Numbered from the stretch's first letter, positions 1 to 7,987 are shown. The stretch is DNA of 64,000 nucleotides from an uncultured Carboxylicivirga sp. (GCA_947491945.1 CANLLN010000004.1:186001-250000); one strand, 5' to 3'. The notes: generated by a model not told the origin, from the letters alone. Numbers and translations are program-made.

Positions 1-793
1 CTAACTCATCATCCTTATCCAATATGATTTTGACGTAGCGGGGATTTAAAATGGGGAAATATTTCTTGATATAGAATTGTATCATTTTTTCGGGCAACTG
101 GAAAGTTCCGAACAGCTCCGCAAAAGCCTTATTGAATAGGGCGAAAACTTTCTCTTTATAGGGCTCTAGCTCCTTGGCTGATGTAAAATTCAGCGCCTTA
201 AGGCTGTAGCGGCGGGTAAGCATGTCAGCCACCTTAAAAGCTTTCTCGGGTAGGGCATCAGGAAAGGTAATGCGGAATTCAAGCCAGTCGATCTCCTTTT
301 CGTATCCCAGTGCATCAAAATGATTCTGGTAATAGGCCATGTGGTAATCCGAAGCTACCGAAGGCAACCAGTCGTGTCCTTCAATCAGACAGCCCTGATG
401 GTCAAGGTTAGAGAATCCCAGCGGTCCCTGAACTTCCTTCATGCCCTCTGCCCGCAGCCAATTTTCAACCGTTTCCATCAGCTGACGACTCACCGCTTCA
501 TCATCGATAAACTCAGGACGTGTAAAGCGTCCAATGTTCTCACCTTTCTTCTCAATCCATAGTGTATTAATGATGCCGCCGATGCGTCCCACGCATTTGC
601 CGTCTTTATAAGCTACCCAAAGTTTAACCTTGCAAAAATCAAAGGCCGGGTTTTTATCTTCAAGAAGCGCATTAAGTTCCTCCTTCTTGATGGGAGGTAC
701 CCAATTGGCTTCGTTTTTATAAAGGATATATGGTAGGTTAACAAAGTCGTTAAGAGTCTTCGTACTGTTGACTTCCTGTATAACTATCCCCAT
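1..793 (-). CDS. GNAT/YghO-like protein, partial (C-terminus off the left edge)
   Basis: The reading frame is open from an ATG at 793 to the window edge, so at least 264 codons are present and the stop lies outside. The translation begins MGIVIQEVNSTKTLNDFVNLP and continues with a segment typical of large GNAT-like proteins of the YghO type: VAYKDGKCVGRIGGI, then a PLGFSNLDHQG stretch near residues 125-135. Proteins of this kind are usually annotated only as hypothetical or N-acetyltransferase-like; their substrate is not known. The gene is divergent from trkH (1023, plus strand) with about 230 bp between them. No TAnnTTTG box was found upstream of it. The family assignment is by motif recognition and moderate; function is not assigned. 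Confidence 0.6.
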   Translation of the reverse strand, partial: MGIVIQEVNSTKTLNDFVNLPYILYKNEANWVPPIKKEELNALLEDKNPAFDFCKVKLWVAYKDGKCVGRIGGIINTLWIEKKGENIGRFTRPEFIDDEAVSRQLMETVENWLRAEGMKEVQGPLGFSNLDHQGCLIEGHDWLPSVASDYHMAYYQNHFDALGYEKEIDWLEFRITFPDALPEKAFKVADMLTRRYSLKALNFTSAKELEPYKEKVFALFNKAFAELFGTFQLPEKMIQFYIKKYFPILNPRYVKIILDKDDEL

Positions 794-1022
794 CGTATAT
801 TGTATTTTTGTTTAGGATGCGAAGTTAATATTTTAATTCCGGTTATTCTTGATATTTTTCTATAATAGAAACCTAAATCCTTTTCATGCTTCGTGAGTGT
901 TGAATTCTAATTATTAGTAACTTGAGTAGTGTACTGGAGATGGTTAAGGGGATTTTTTTTAGGTAGAGGTCGGTGTTTTTGCTTAAAATGTATCAACTTT
1001 GTGTGTTGTTTGAATCGCAAGT

Positions 1023-2471
1023 ATGTTGAATTATCGATTTATAGGAAAAGTATTGGGGCATATTTTAGTGGCGCTGAGTATGTTTATGTTGGTTTGTGCC
1101 GGCGTGGCTTTTTATTATCAGGAGAATGATCTGAATGCGCACCTGCTGTCAGCACTGATCTGCCTGCTGTTAGGGGGCATGGCTTCATGGCTTTGGCGTA
1201 ATAGTGGTCATGAGCTGGGGCGGCGCGAGGGTTTCATTATTGTTACCATTGTGTGGGTTATTATGTCGGTATTTGGTAGCCTGCCCTATCTAATCAGTGG
1301 TACAATACCGGGGTTTACCAACGCCTTTTTCGAAACCATATCGGGTTTCACCACAACAGGAGCCTCCGTTGTAGCCGATATTGAAGCACTGCCTCATGGC
1401 ATTCTGTTTTGGCGTAGTACTACACACCTAATTGGCGGAATGGGTATTGTGGTATTGGCTGTTGCTATACTACCGTATTTTGGTTTTGGCGGTATGTCTT
1501 TGTACAATGCCGAGGCGGCCGGCATTAGCAATGAAAAGTTACATCCGCGCATGAAACAAACTGCCAATATTTTGTGGCGCATTTATTTGGTTCTTATACT
1601 TTTGGAGACCGTTTTTCTGGTGGCGGGTGACATGCCGCTTTTTGATGCTCTGTGTCATAGTTTCGCCACCATCGCTTCGGGTGGTTTTTCAACACAAAAT
1701 GATAGTATTGCCGGATATTCGCCATACATCCAATATGTCATCATACTTTTTATGATATTTGCCGGTACTAACTTTGCACTTTTCTATTTTGTGTGGAAGG
1801 GTAAGGTCAATAAGTTATTTTCGAATCGCGAGTTTAGGGTCTATTTAGTTGTTATTGCTGTGGTTAGTGCCATCGTGTCTATCACGCTGGTGTTTCTCGA
1901 TCATCATAACTGGGAGTCATCTGTTCGTGTTGCTTTTTTTCAGGTGGTTAGCCTGGTAACAAGTACTGGTTTTGCAACGGCCGATTACACGGCCTGGCAC
2001 CCTTATTTAACGTATTTAATGTTCCTCTTGCTGTTCAGCGGAGCCTGTGCAGGAAGTACGTCGGGCGGCATTAAAATTATGCGTCACTCCATTCTTTTTC
2101 GCAATACGATACTCGAATTTAAGCGCATGGTGCATCCTCATGCTGTTATACCTTTGAAGGTTCAGGATCGTACGGTGGCGCCCGATATTGTGTATAAAGT
2201 AATGGCTTTTGTAATTCTTTATCTGACAATTTTTTCAATGGGTACCTTTGTTTTAACCTTTCTGGGTATGGACATGGATTCAGCCATGGGGGCAGCCGCC
2301 ACCACCATGGGAGGTATTGGTCCGGGCATTGGTTCGGTAGGTCCTGTTGACAATTTTTCAGCAGTGCCCGAAGCCGGCAAGTGGGTGCTTTCCTCATTAA
2401 TGCTTTTGGGGCGCCTTGAGCTGTTTACTGTCCTGATCCTGTTTTCACCCGGCTTTTGGAAGAATATTTAG
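1023..2471 (+). CDS. trkH: TrkH-family potassium uptake protein, copy 1
   Basis: Inner-membrane ion-conducting subunit of a Trk/Ktr potassium transporter, 482 aa. The four pore-loop repeats of the family are visible: SGFTTTGAS (about residues 108-116), ASGGFSTQ (about 218), TSTGFATADY (about 313) and GGIGPGIGSVGP (about 429), each carrying the filter glycine. The protein is highly hydrophobic throughout and ends in the typical LLGRLELFTVLILFSPGFWK tail. A paralogue follows 67 bp downstream in the same direction. No TrkA (regulatory NAD-binding subunit) gene is visible in the window, though it may lie elsewhere. The start was chosen because it aligns with the start of copy 2 (MLNYRFIGKVLG against MLNSRFIILVLG). 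Confidence 0.95.
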   Translation: MLNYRFIGKVLGHILVALSMFMLVCAGVAFYYQENDLNAHLLSALICLLLGGMASWLWRNSGHELGRREGFIIVTIVWVIMSVFGSLPYLISGTIPGFTNAFFETISGFTTTGASVVADIEALPHGILFWRSTTHLIGGMGIVVLAVAILPYFGFGGMSLYNAEAAGISNEKLHPRMKQTANILWRIYLVLILLETVFLVAGDMPLFDALCHSFATIASGGFSTQNDSIAGYSPYIQYVIILFMIFAGTNFALFYFVWKGKVNKLFSNREFRVYLVVIAVVSAIVSITLVFLDHHNWESSVRVAFFQVVSLVTSTGFATADYTAWHPYLTYLMFLLLFSGACAGSTSGGIKIMRHSILFRNTILEFKRMVHPHAVIPLKVQDRTVAPDIVYKVMAFVILYLTIFSMGTFVLTFLGMDMDSAMGAAATTMGGIGPGIGSVGPVDNFSAVPEAGKWVLSSLMLLGRLELFTVLILFSPGFWKNI

Positions 2472-2538
2472 AACAAAAGCAGTAAATTGAATGAAAAAGT
2501 AACATCTTTGCCCCGCTAATTATTTCGTCAGATATAAA

Positions 2539-3990
2539 ATGCTCAATTCAAGATTTATCATATTGGTACTCGGCTTATTATTGGTTGTCGAGGGTGTTTT
2601 TATGTTGTTATCGGCTGGTGTGGCGTTGTTGTATGGTGAGTATGATTTGCCTTATCATCTTACTTCATCGGCAGTGTGTATTGGTGTGGGAGGACTCATT
2701 AGCTTAATGCTGCGCAAAGCCCCCAAGAATATTGGTATGCGCGAAGGTTATCTTATTGTGGCGCTTGTGTGGGTTGTATTTTCCTTCTTCGGACTATTAC
2801 CTTTCTATCTCAGTGGTGCTATCCCTTCTTTTACCGATGCTTTTTTCGAGACCATATCGGGTTTTACAACCACGGGCAGTAGTATCCTTAATGATATTGA
2901 GGCCTTACCGCATGGTCTTTTATTTTGGCGCAGCCTGATTCAATGGCTGGGAGGAATGGGTATCATTGTGTTGTCGCTGGCTATACTTCCTGTATTAGGT
3001 GTGGGGGGCATGCAAATGTTTATTGCTGAAGTGCCCGGTCCGGCACCGGATAAGTTACACCCTCGGATTACTGAAACGGCTAAGCGCCTCTATGGAATTT
3101 ATGTGTTGTTCACTTTAGCAGAGGCTATTTTATTGGTTATTGGAGGCATGACACCTTTCGACGCCATCTGCCATTCTTTTACTACTATGGCAACGGGTGG
3201 CTATTCGACCAAGCAGGCGAGTGTGGCCTATTTTGCTTCGCCTTATATACAGTATATTATTATCCTGTTTATGTTTATTGCAGGGGCCAACTTTACCATG
3301 TCTTACAGTGCTTTGCGTGGTAAATTTATGAAGATTGTCAGGGATGAGGAGTTGCAGGCCTATACGGGTATTATAATTGGTGTTAGTGCGCTTGTGGCAA
3401 CTGTTTTGTATTTTACCGGGAGTGCATCTTTTGTTGAGCAGGCCTGGCGCGATGGTTTGTTTCAGGTGGTTTCCATCATTACCACTACGGGTTATGCAAC
3501 CGCCGACTATTTGGTGTGGGCACCTTTCTTAAGTGTCATTATTTTCCTGCTTATGTTTACAGGGGGCTCTGCTGGGTCCACGGGAGGAGGTATAAAAATT
3601 GTTCGTATCGTGCTGCTTATGAAGAATAGCTTCTTTGAGTTGAAGCGTTTGGTGCACCCTAATGCTGTTATTCCTGTTAGGTATAATAATCGCGCTGTTA
3701 GCCAGGGTATCATCACTAATGTGCTGGCTTTTATCGTTATTTACATGATGACGGTGGGTATATCCATGATTATTATGAGCATTATGGGTTTCGATCTGGA
3801 TACAGCGCTGGGGGCAGTAGCTACCTCCATTGGAAATATTGGGCCCGGATTGGGTGATGTGGGGCCGGCACTTAACTTCTATGAGGTACCGGCTTTTGGT
3901 AAGTGGTTTCTGTCCTTTCTTATGCTGATTGGTCGCCTTGAACTCTTCACTGTTATCCTGCTGTTCTCGCCTTACTTCTGGAAAGGTTAA
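2539..3990 (+). CDS. trkH: TrkH-family potassium uptake protein, copy 2
   Basis: Second potassium-channel subunit, 483 aa, colinear with copy 1 over its full length. The pore loops read SGFTTTGSS (about residue 108), ATGGYSTKQAS (about 218), TTTGYATADY (about 314) and GNIGPGLGDVGP (about 431). Differences inside the loops (ASGGFSTQ against ATGGYSTK, GGIGPGIG against GNIGPGLG) suggest the copies have diverged rather than being a very recent duplication. The 67-bp gap contains CATCTTTG at 2504-2511, one base off the TAnnTTTG promoter core, so copy 2 may be transcribed from copy 1, independently, or both. It converges on the yciO-like gene across a hairpin at 4040-4082. Confidence 0.95.
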   Translation: MLNSRFIILVLGLLLVVEGVFMLLSAGVALLYGEYDLPYHLTSSAVCIGVGGLISLMLRKAPKNIGMREGYLIVALVWVVFSFFGLLPFYLSGAIPSFTDAFFETISGFTTTGSSILNDIEALPHGLLFWRSLIQWLGGMGIIVLSLAILPVLGVGGMQMFIAEVPGPAPDKLHPRITETAKRLYGIYVLFTLAEAILLVIGGMTPFDAICHSFTTMATGGYSTKQASVAYFASPYIQYIIILFMFIAGANFTMSYSALRGKFMKIVRDEELQAYTGIIIGVSALVATVLYFTGSASFVEQAWRDGLFQVVSIITTTGYATADYLVWAPFLSVIIFLLMFTGGSAGSTGGGIKIVRIVLLMKNSFFELKRLVHPNAVIPVRYNNRAVSQGIITNVLAFIVIYMMTVGISMIIMSIMGFDLDTALGAVATSIGNIGPGLGDVGPALNFYEVPAFGKWFLSFLMLIGRLELFTVILLFSPYFWKG

Positions 3991-4039
3991 GGCTGGAGGA
4001 GTTGACTTCAATCCCCAACTTATCCTGTACCGTCGTGTA

Positions 4040-4082
4040 GGATCGTATCTTTACAGCGTTATGGAAATGAAAGATGCGATCC
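4040..4082. terminator. Hairpin between convergent trkH copy 2 and yciO-like gene
   Basis: Arms GGATCGTATCTTT (4040-4052) and AAAGATGCGATCC (4070-4082) pair with a single mismatch around a 17-nt loop. It sits between two converging genes and probably serves as a terminator for one or both. Neither side has a strong T-tract, so its strength is uncertain. Confidence 0.5.
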
Positions 4083-4121
4083 TGAAAATCTATGCTTAAT
4101 ATTATCTCCGGAACTATTTCT

Positions 4122-4736
4122 TTAAAGTTCTATTTCGCCCTTTCCGTATCTCGTAATCTCCAGCTCATTACCGGTGCAGTCAACGATAGTAGATGGTTCG
4201 TTATCGCCGTAGCCACCATCGATTACCGCATCAACCTGATCGCCAAATTTTTCATAGATCAGCTCCGGATCTGTGGTGTACTCCAGTATATCATCCTCGT
4301 CTCTTACAGAAGTAGACAGGATGGGGTTGCCCAGTTCTTTAACGAGGGCACGCACAATTGAATTATCAGGCACGCGAATACCGATGGTTTTCTTATTGTT
4401 TTTAAACAGTTTGGGCACATTGCTATTGGCCGGTAGGATAAAAGTAAAAGGACCGGGCAGATGCTTTTTCATCAGCTTAAACACATGATTATTCAGGGGC
4501 TTGGTAAAATCTGATATATGACTCAGATCGTGACAGATAAAGCTGAGGTTTGCCTTTTTTAGGTTGATACCTTTGAGGCGGGCTACTTTTTCAACCGCCC
4601 TGGCATTATTAATATCGCAGCCAATACCATAAATAGTGTCGGTAGGGTAGATGACCAAGCCTCCCTGACGCAGTATGTCCGCTATTCTACTTATCTCCTT
4701 TTCGTTGGGATTCTCGGGATAAATTTTAACTAACAT
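4122..4736 (-). CDS. YciO-type Sua5/YrdC-family protein (L-threonylcarbamoyladenylate synthase family)
   Basis: 204 aa, one Sua5/YrdC/YciO domain over the whole length. Family members with confirmed activity make threonylcarbamoyl-AMP for the t6A modification of ANN-decoding tRNAs. Visible motifs are [18 protein letters not shown] (about residues 25-42), [20 protein letters not shown] and the C-terminal PSTIVD. Length, the [11 protein letters not shown]-terminus and the [12 protein letters not shown] segment fit the YciO subgroup better than the short TsaC/YrdC type. YciO proteins are reported to be weak or distinct in activity, so I do not assign tsaC. It is transcribed away from the tRNA cluster terminator, with its own TATATTTG promoter core at 4769-4776. 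In Bacteroidota this may be the only t6A enzyme, but that cannot be decided from this window. Confidence 0.85.
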   Translation of the reverse strand: MLVKIYPENPNEKEISRIADILRQGGLVIYPTDTIYGIGCDINNARAVEKVARLKGINLKKANLSFICHDLSHISDFTKPLNNHVFKLMKKHLPGPFTFILPANSNVPKLFKNNKKTIGIRVPDNSIVRALVKELGNPILSTSVRDEDDILEYTTDPELIYEKFGDQVDAVIDGGYGDNEPSTIVDCTGNELEITRYGKGEIEL

Positions 4737-4768
4737 GAGATTTTAAATTAATGAGATACTAAAAATAG

Positions 4769-4776
4769 CAAATATA
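4769..4776 (-). promoter_or_regulatory. Bacteroidota -7 box (TATATTTG) for the yciO-like gene
   Basis: Reading on the minus strand, TATATTTG matches TAnnTTTG and lies 32 bp upstream of the ATG at 4736. No TTTG is found at the expected -33 position; that stretch is inside the tRNA-operon terminator. Confidence 0.5.
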
Positions 4777-4783
4777 CAGGCAT

Positions 4784-4818
4784 AAAAAAAGGTTCTGCTA
4801 TTTCTAACAGAACCTTTT
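4784..4818 (-). terminator. Rho-independent terminator of the SRP RNA-tRNA operon
   Basis: On the minus strand, AAAGGTTCTG and CAGAACCTTT form a 10-bp stem with a 10-nt loop, followed by a run of T. The hairpin starts 2 nt after the last tRNA-Tyr. This is a strong, canonical terminator and closes the RNA operon before the yciO-like promoter. Confidence 0.9.
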
Positions 4819-4819
4819 G

Positions 4820-4902
4820 TGGGGAGAGCAGGATTCGAACCTACGAAGACATAAGTCAGCGGAGTTACAGTCCGCCCCAGTTGGCCACTTTGGTATCTCC
4901 CC
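4820..4902 (-). tRNA. tRNA-Tyr (GTA), copy at the 3' end of the operon
   Basis: 83 nt, with acceptor arms GGGGAGA/TCTCCCC, discriminator A, a long variable arm as expected for class II tyrosine tRNA, T-loop GGTTCGAATCC, and anticodon loop ACTGTAACT with anticodon GTA. CCA is not encoded. The mature sequence is identical to the copy at 5119-5201. Confidence 0.97.
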
Positions 4903-4947
4903 AACTGAAAACTTTCAATAAAAAAGCCACTCCTGAGAATGGCCTTG

Positions 4948-5020
4948 AGCGAAAGACGGGGCTCAAACCCGCGACCCTCAGCTTGGAAGGCTGATGCTCT
5001 ATCAACTGAGCTACTTTCGC
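4948..5020 (-). tRNA. tRNA-Gly (TCC)
   Basis: 73 nt, with acceptor GCGAAAG/CTTTCGC, discriminator T, D-arm AGCTCAGTTGATAGAGC, and anticodon stem-loop CAGCCTTCCAAGCTG giving anticodon TCC. CCA is not encoded. It lies between the second Thr and the last Tyr gene of the operon. Confidence 0.97.
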
Positions 5021-5037
5021 AATAAATAAAAATATTG

Positions 5038-5111
5038 AGCCTGTGGAGGGACTCGAACCCCCGACCTGCTGATTACAAATCAGCTGCTCTAGCCAGCTGA
5101 GCTACACAGGC
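5038..5111 (-). tRNA. tRNA-Thr (TGT), second copy
   Basis: 74 nt, with acceptor GCCTGTG/CACAGGC, D-arm AGCTCAGCTGGCTAGAGC, and anticodon stem-loop CTGATTTGTAATCAG giving anticodon TGT. The mature sequence is identical to the copy at 5254-5327. It follows tRNA-Tyr by 7 nt. Confidence 0.97.
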
Positions 5112-5118
5112 AATTTGG

Positions 5119-5201
5119 TGGGGAGAGCAGGATTCGAACCTACGAAGACATAAGTCAGCGGAGTTACAGTCCGCCCCAGTTGGCCACTTTGGTATCTCCC
5201 C
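5119..5201 (-). tRNA. tRNA-Tyr (GTA), first copy
   Basis: 83 nt, identical in sequence to the tRNA-Tyr at 4820-4902, with GTA anticodon and a long variable arm. It lies between the two identical Thr(TGT) genes, 52 nt after the first. Confidence 0.97.
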
Positions 5202-5253
5202 ATCAATCACTTCAATATTTCTTATTCTTTCTCACAACTCGTTTGTTGTTGAG

Positions 5254-5327
5254 AGCCTGTGGAGGGACTCGAACCCCCGACCTGCTGATTACAAATCAGC
5301 TGCTCTAGCCAGCTGAGCTACACAGGC
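5254..5327 (-). tRNA. tRNA-Thr (TGT), first copy
   Basis: 74 nt, identical to 5038-5111. Its 5' end lies only 4 nt after the 3' end of the SRP RNA, so the two must be separated by processing of one precursor. Confidence 0.97.
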
Positions 5328-5331
5328 GGGT

Positions 5332-5428
5332 GGGTAAGCTACCCATATCGCACTGCTACAACCGTTTACCCTTGCTGCCGCCAGGCCCTGGGGGAGTTCA
5401 ACAGGAGCTAGTCGTATGGGACTTACCC
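5332..5428 (-). ncRNA. ffs: Signal recognition particle RNA, small bacterial (4.5S-like) type
   Basis: About 97 nt folding into one long rod. The ends GGGTAAG and CTTACCC pair perfectly, CCCATA pairs with TATGGG inside, and the apical domain reads CAGGGCCTGGCGGCAGCAAG. That apex has the SRP pattern of a GCC/GGC stem closed by a tetraloop and followed by the AGCA internal loop that binds Ffh. The tetraloop is TGGC (U-R-R-C type) rather than GGAA. It is the first gene of the RNA operon, preceded by a -33/-7 promoter at 5453-5483. Its partner is Ffh, for co-translational targeting of membrane proteins. Exact ends are inferred from the terminal helix. Confidence 0.9.
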
Positions 5429-5452
5429 GTGTTTGTTTCTTGATTGCGGATG

Positions 5453-5483
5453 CAAAAGTAGGGCAATTTTTTATCCCTGCAAA
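5453..5483 (-). promoter_or_regulatory. Promoter of the SRP RNA-tRNA operon
   Basis: On the minus strand, TTTG (5483-5480) is followed after 19 bp by TACTTTTG (5460-5453). This is a complete match to the Bacteroidota -33/-7 consensus. The SRP RNA starts about 25 nt downstream of the -7 box. Confidence 0.85.
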
Positions 5484-5648
5484 TATTCAGCACTACTTTT
5501 TTTGACTGAAATAGCTAAAGTGGTGAAAATGAAAAACAAAATTTTCGTTTTTTTTTCCTCGAACCCGTCCAGAAAGAAATAGGGACAGAATTCATCGTGT
5601 TTAAAAGGTAATTTGTATTTTAGATGGCGATAACTTAAAATCTTAATT

Positions 5649-6191
5649 ATGGAAACTCAAAAACCATCCGTTGTTAAAAATGCCATGACCTATGGTTTGT
5701 ACCTTGGGGTAGTATCAATTGTTTTTACGCTGATTATTTATTTGGCCGGTTTGCTTGGCAACAAAGCCATCGGCTGGCTGTCTGTTGCCATCAGTATTGG
5801 TGTTTTGGCATGGGCGATGATTAATTTTCGGGATAAGCAGAATGGAGGCTACTTGCGTTACGGTCAGGGCGTTGGATTGGGCACTTTAACCATGTTCTTC
5901 GGGGGTGTTATCTCCGGAGTATTTACTTTCATCCTTTATAAATTTATCGATCCGGGCATTGTTGAACAACTGGTAGCACAGGCTATGGAAGAGGCTATGG
6001 CACAAGGAACGCCCGATGCTCAGCTGGAAATGGCCGAAAAGATGATTCGTATGTTTACCAGTCCTAATGCCATTTTAATAATGAGCATTGTTGGAAGTCC
6101 TTTTATGGGCGCGATTATTTCTCTTATCTTAGCCGCTATATTTAAAAAGGAGCCACAAATGTTTGATGGTTCACAAATTGAAGAAGCCTAA
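5649..6191 (+). CDS. DUF4199 domain-containing membrane protein
   Basis: 180 aa with four predicted membrane segments: about residues 14-34, 38-57, 75-97, and 142-165. The KNAMTYGLYLGV start, a polar loop with FRDKQNGGYLRYGQGVGLG (residues about 62-80) and the charged EQLVAQAMEEAMAQG stretch are typical of the DUF4199 family found across Bacteroidota. Function is unknown. In many Bacteroidota it sits immediately before a GtrB/DPM-like glycosyltransferase, as here, where the next ATG is 1 bp after its stop, so the two are surely cotranscribed. This context suggests a role with a lipid-linked sugar, but that is inference. Confidence 0.85.
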   Translation: METQKPSVVKNAMTYGLYLGVVSIVFTLIIYLAGLLGNKAIGWLSVAISIGVLAWAMINFRDKQNGGYLRYGQGVGLGTLTMFFGGVISGVFTFILYKFIDPGIVEQLVAQAMEEAMAQGTPDAQLEMAEKMIRMFTSPNAILIMSIVGSPFMGAIISLILAAIFKKEPQMFDGSQIEEA

Positions 6192-6192
6192 T

Positions 6193-7143
6193 ATGGATTT
6201 ATCAATCGTCGTTCCCTTATATAACGAAGAAGAGTCAATAAAAGAATTATATGATTGGATTCAGCGGGTGGTGAGCCCGCTGAACTGGTCTTATGAAGTC
6301 ATCTTTGTAGATGACGGCAGTACCGATACTTCATGGACTGTGATAGAAGAGCTGAAAAGGGAGGCTGCTCCGGTTAAGGGAATCCGATTCCGTCGTAACT
6401 ATGGTAAGTCAGCCGGCTTATATTGCGGCTTTGAAGCTGCACAAGGTGACGTGGTGATAACCATGGATGCCGACCTTCAGGATAGCCCGGATGAAATACC
6501 CGAACTGACTCGTATGGTGAAGGAGGAAGGATACGACATTGTGAGTGGCTGGAAAAAGAAACGCTACGATCCCATTGGTAAAACATTACCCAGTAAGCTG
6601 TTTAACCGTACGGTGCGCATGGTGTCGGGTATCAAGCTGCACGATTTCAATTGCGGGCTGAAAGCTTACCGTAATGAGGTGGTGAAAAATATTGAGGTGT
6701 ATGGCGAGATGCATCGTTATATACCACTTATTGCCAAGCAGGCCGGTTTTAAGCGAATCGGCGAAAAAGTGGTGCAACATCAGGAACGTAAGTACGGAGT
6801 GTCTAAGTTCGGTATCGAACGCACCATAAAAGGTTTTTTGGATTTATTGTCGGTTACTTTTATTGCTAAGTTTGGCAAGCGTCCCATGCATCTTTTTGGC
6901 GCCTTGGGTACCTTAATGTTTGCCGTAGGTTTCCTTACTGCATTGGGCTTGGGTGCCAGTAAACTATGGTACGTGTATCATAATGTGGCAGCACGTTTAC
7001 TAACCGATAGTCCTTATTTCTATATTTCTTTGGTGAGTATGGTTATCGGTACACAGCTTTTCCTGGCCGGTTTCCTGGCCGAGATGGTGGCACGTAACGG
7101 TCATGAGCGAAATAATTATCATATCTCACAACGTATCGATTAA
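6193..7143 (+). CDS. Family 2 glycosyltransferase, GtrB/ArnC-like, membrane-bound
   Basis: 316 aa from the ATG at 6193 (MDLSIVVPLYNEEES). An upstream in-frame ATG at 6163 would overlap the preceding gene and add a non-family leader. It has a GT-A fold with DDGSTD (about residues 38-43), DADLQDSPDE (about 92-101) and the LHDFNCGLKAY acceptor-region motif. Two C-terminal membrane helices follow (about 232-256 and 275-300), the layout of polyprenyl-phosphate sugar transferases such as GtrB, ArnC and YfdH. It probably moves a sugar from a nucleotide donor to undecaprenyl phosphate at the inner membrane; donor identity cannot be read. It is coupled to the DUF4199 gene upstream and to a methyltransferase whose ATG overlaps its stop by one base. 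Confidence 0.9.
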   Translation: MDLSIVVPLYNEEESIKELYDWIQRVVSPLNWSYEVIFVDDGSTDTSWTVIEELKREAAPVKGIRFRRNYGKSAGLYCGFEAAQGDVVITMDADLQDSPDEIPELTRMVKEEGYDIVSGWKKKRYDPIGKTLPSKLFNRTVRMVSGIKLHDFNCGLKAYRNEVVKNIEVYGEMHRYIPLIAKQAGFKRIGEKVVQHQERKYGVSKFGIERTIKGFLDLLSVTFIAKFGKRPMHLFGALGTLMFAVGFLTALGLGASKLWYVYHNVAARLLTDSPYFYISLVSMVIGTQLFLAGFLAEMVARNGHERNNYHISQRID

Positions 7144-7862
7144 TGGATTTTTACAGCACAATAGTAAGCGCTTACGACACTATTTTTCCGCTTAACCCAA
7201 AGCAATTATCGTTTGTGCATGAAGGCTTGGGCCATTGCTTGAACGGCAAACGTATTTTAGATGTGGGCTGCGGCACTGGCTCTTTATCCATCGCCTTGGC
7301 GCGCAGGAGTGCAAAGGTTAGGGCTTTTGACTACGACAGTGCCATGGTGGACAAAGCGGAAGAAAAGCGTCCTCAGGCACTCGATTTGCAGTTTCAACAG
7401 GGTGATATGAAGCAGGTGGGTGAGTATTTTAAGCCTATGCTGTTTGATGCTATTTTGTGCTTTGGCAATACCCTGGCGCACCTGGATGCAATGGAGGATG
7501 TGGAGTCGATGATACAGCAATCGGCTGCCCGCATTAAAGAAGGTGGCAAGCTTATGTTACAGGTGGTTAACTATGATCGTGTTATTTGCGATCGGGTAGA
7601 GGCCTTACCCAGTATAGAGGCTGGTAACTGCATGTTTGTGCGTAATTATTCGCATCGTTCTGATGGTAAAATCGATTTCTCAACCGTATTGAAGACTCCT
7701 GCAGGGGAAGTTAAAAATTCGGTTTCCTTATTGGTGCTTAAAAAGCAGCCGCTGGAGGCCATTCTCCAGAAGTATTTTTCAAGTGTACATTGTTTTGGTG
7801 GTTTCGACCGCTCAGAATGGAAGCCATCAACCTTTCATTTGGTGGTGGAGGCGGTGAAGTAG
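7143..7862 (+). CDS. Class I SAM-dependent methyltransferase
   Basis: 239 aa. Motif I of the Rossmann-fold methyltransferases, ILDVGCGTGSLSIALA, lies at about residues 38-53, followed by the acidic residue of motif II (VRAFDYDSAM, about 59-68) and motif IV FDAILCFGNTLAH (about 99-111). This arrangement is typical of small-molecule methyltransferases. The substrate is unknown. The ATG overlaps the TAA of the glycosyltransferase gene (TAATG), so translation is coupled. A role in modifying the same glycan or lipid is possible but only inferred from context. Confidence 0.9.
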   Translation: MDFYSTIVSAYDTIFPLNPKQLSFVHEGLGHCLNGKRILDVGCGTGSLSIALARRSAKVRAFDYDSAMVDKAEEKRPQALDLQFQQGDMKQVGEYFKPMLFDAILCFGNTLAHLDAMEDVESMIQQSAARIKEGGKLMLQVVNYDRVICDRVEALPSIEAGNCMFVRNYSHRSDGKIDFSTVLKTPAGEVKNSVSLLVLKKQPLEAILQKYFSSVHCFGGFDRSEWKPSTFHLVVEAVK

Positions 7863-7987
7863 TTGGAATGCACTCTTGCATATCGAAGAAATGATAAGTG
7901 AAAAGTTCAATGTTCTAATGTAGTCGGTGTTAAATTGTTTGATTAATTAATGTTAATCATCATTCAATCAAACACCAAAATCTATAA

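Noticed and set aside
929-1129. 66-codon ORF overlapping the start of trkH copy 1
   Set aside because: It is Cys/Arg-rich with no domain, and runs into trkH in another frame.
3529-4011. 160-codon minus-strand ORF over the end of trkH copy 2
   Set aside because: It is antisense to the conserved fourth pore repeat of TrkH and has low-complexity His/Asn-rich sequence.
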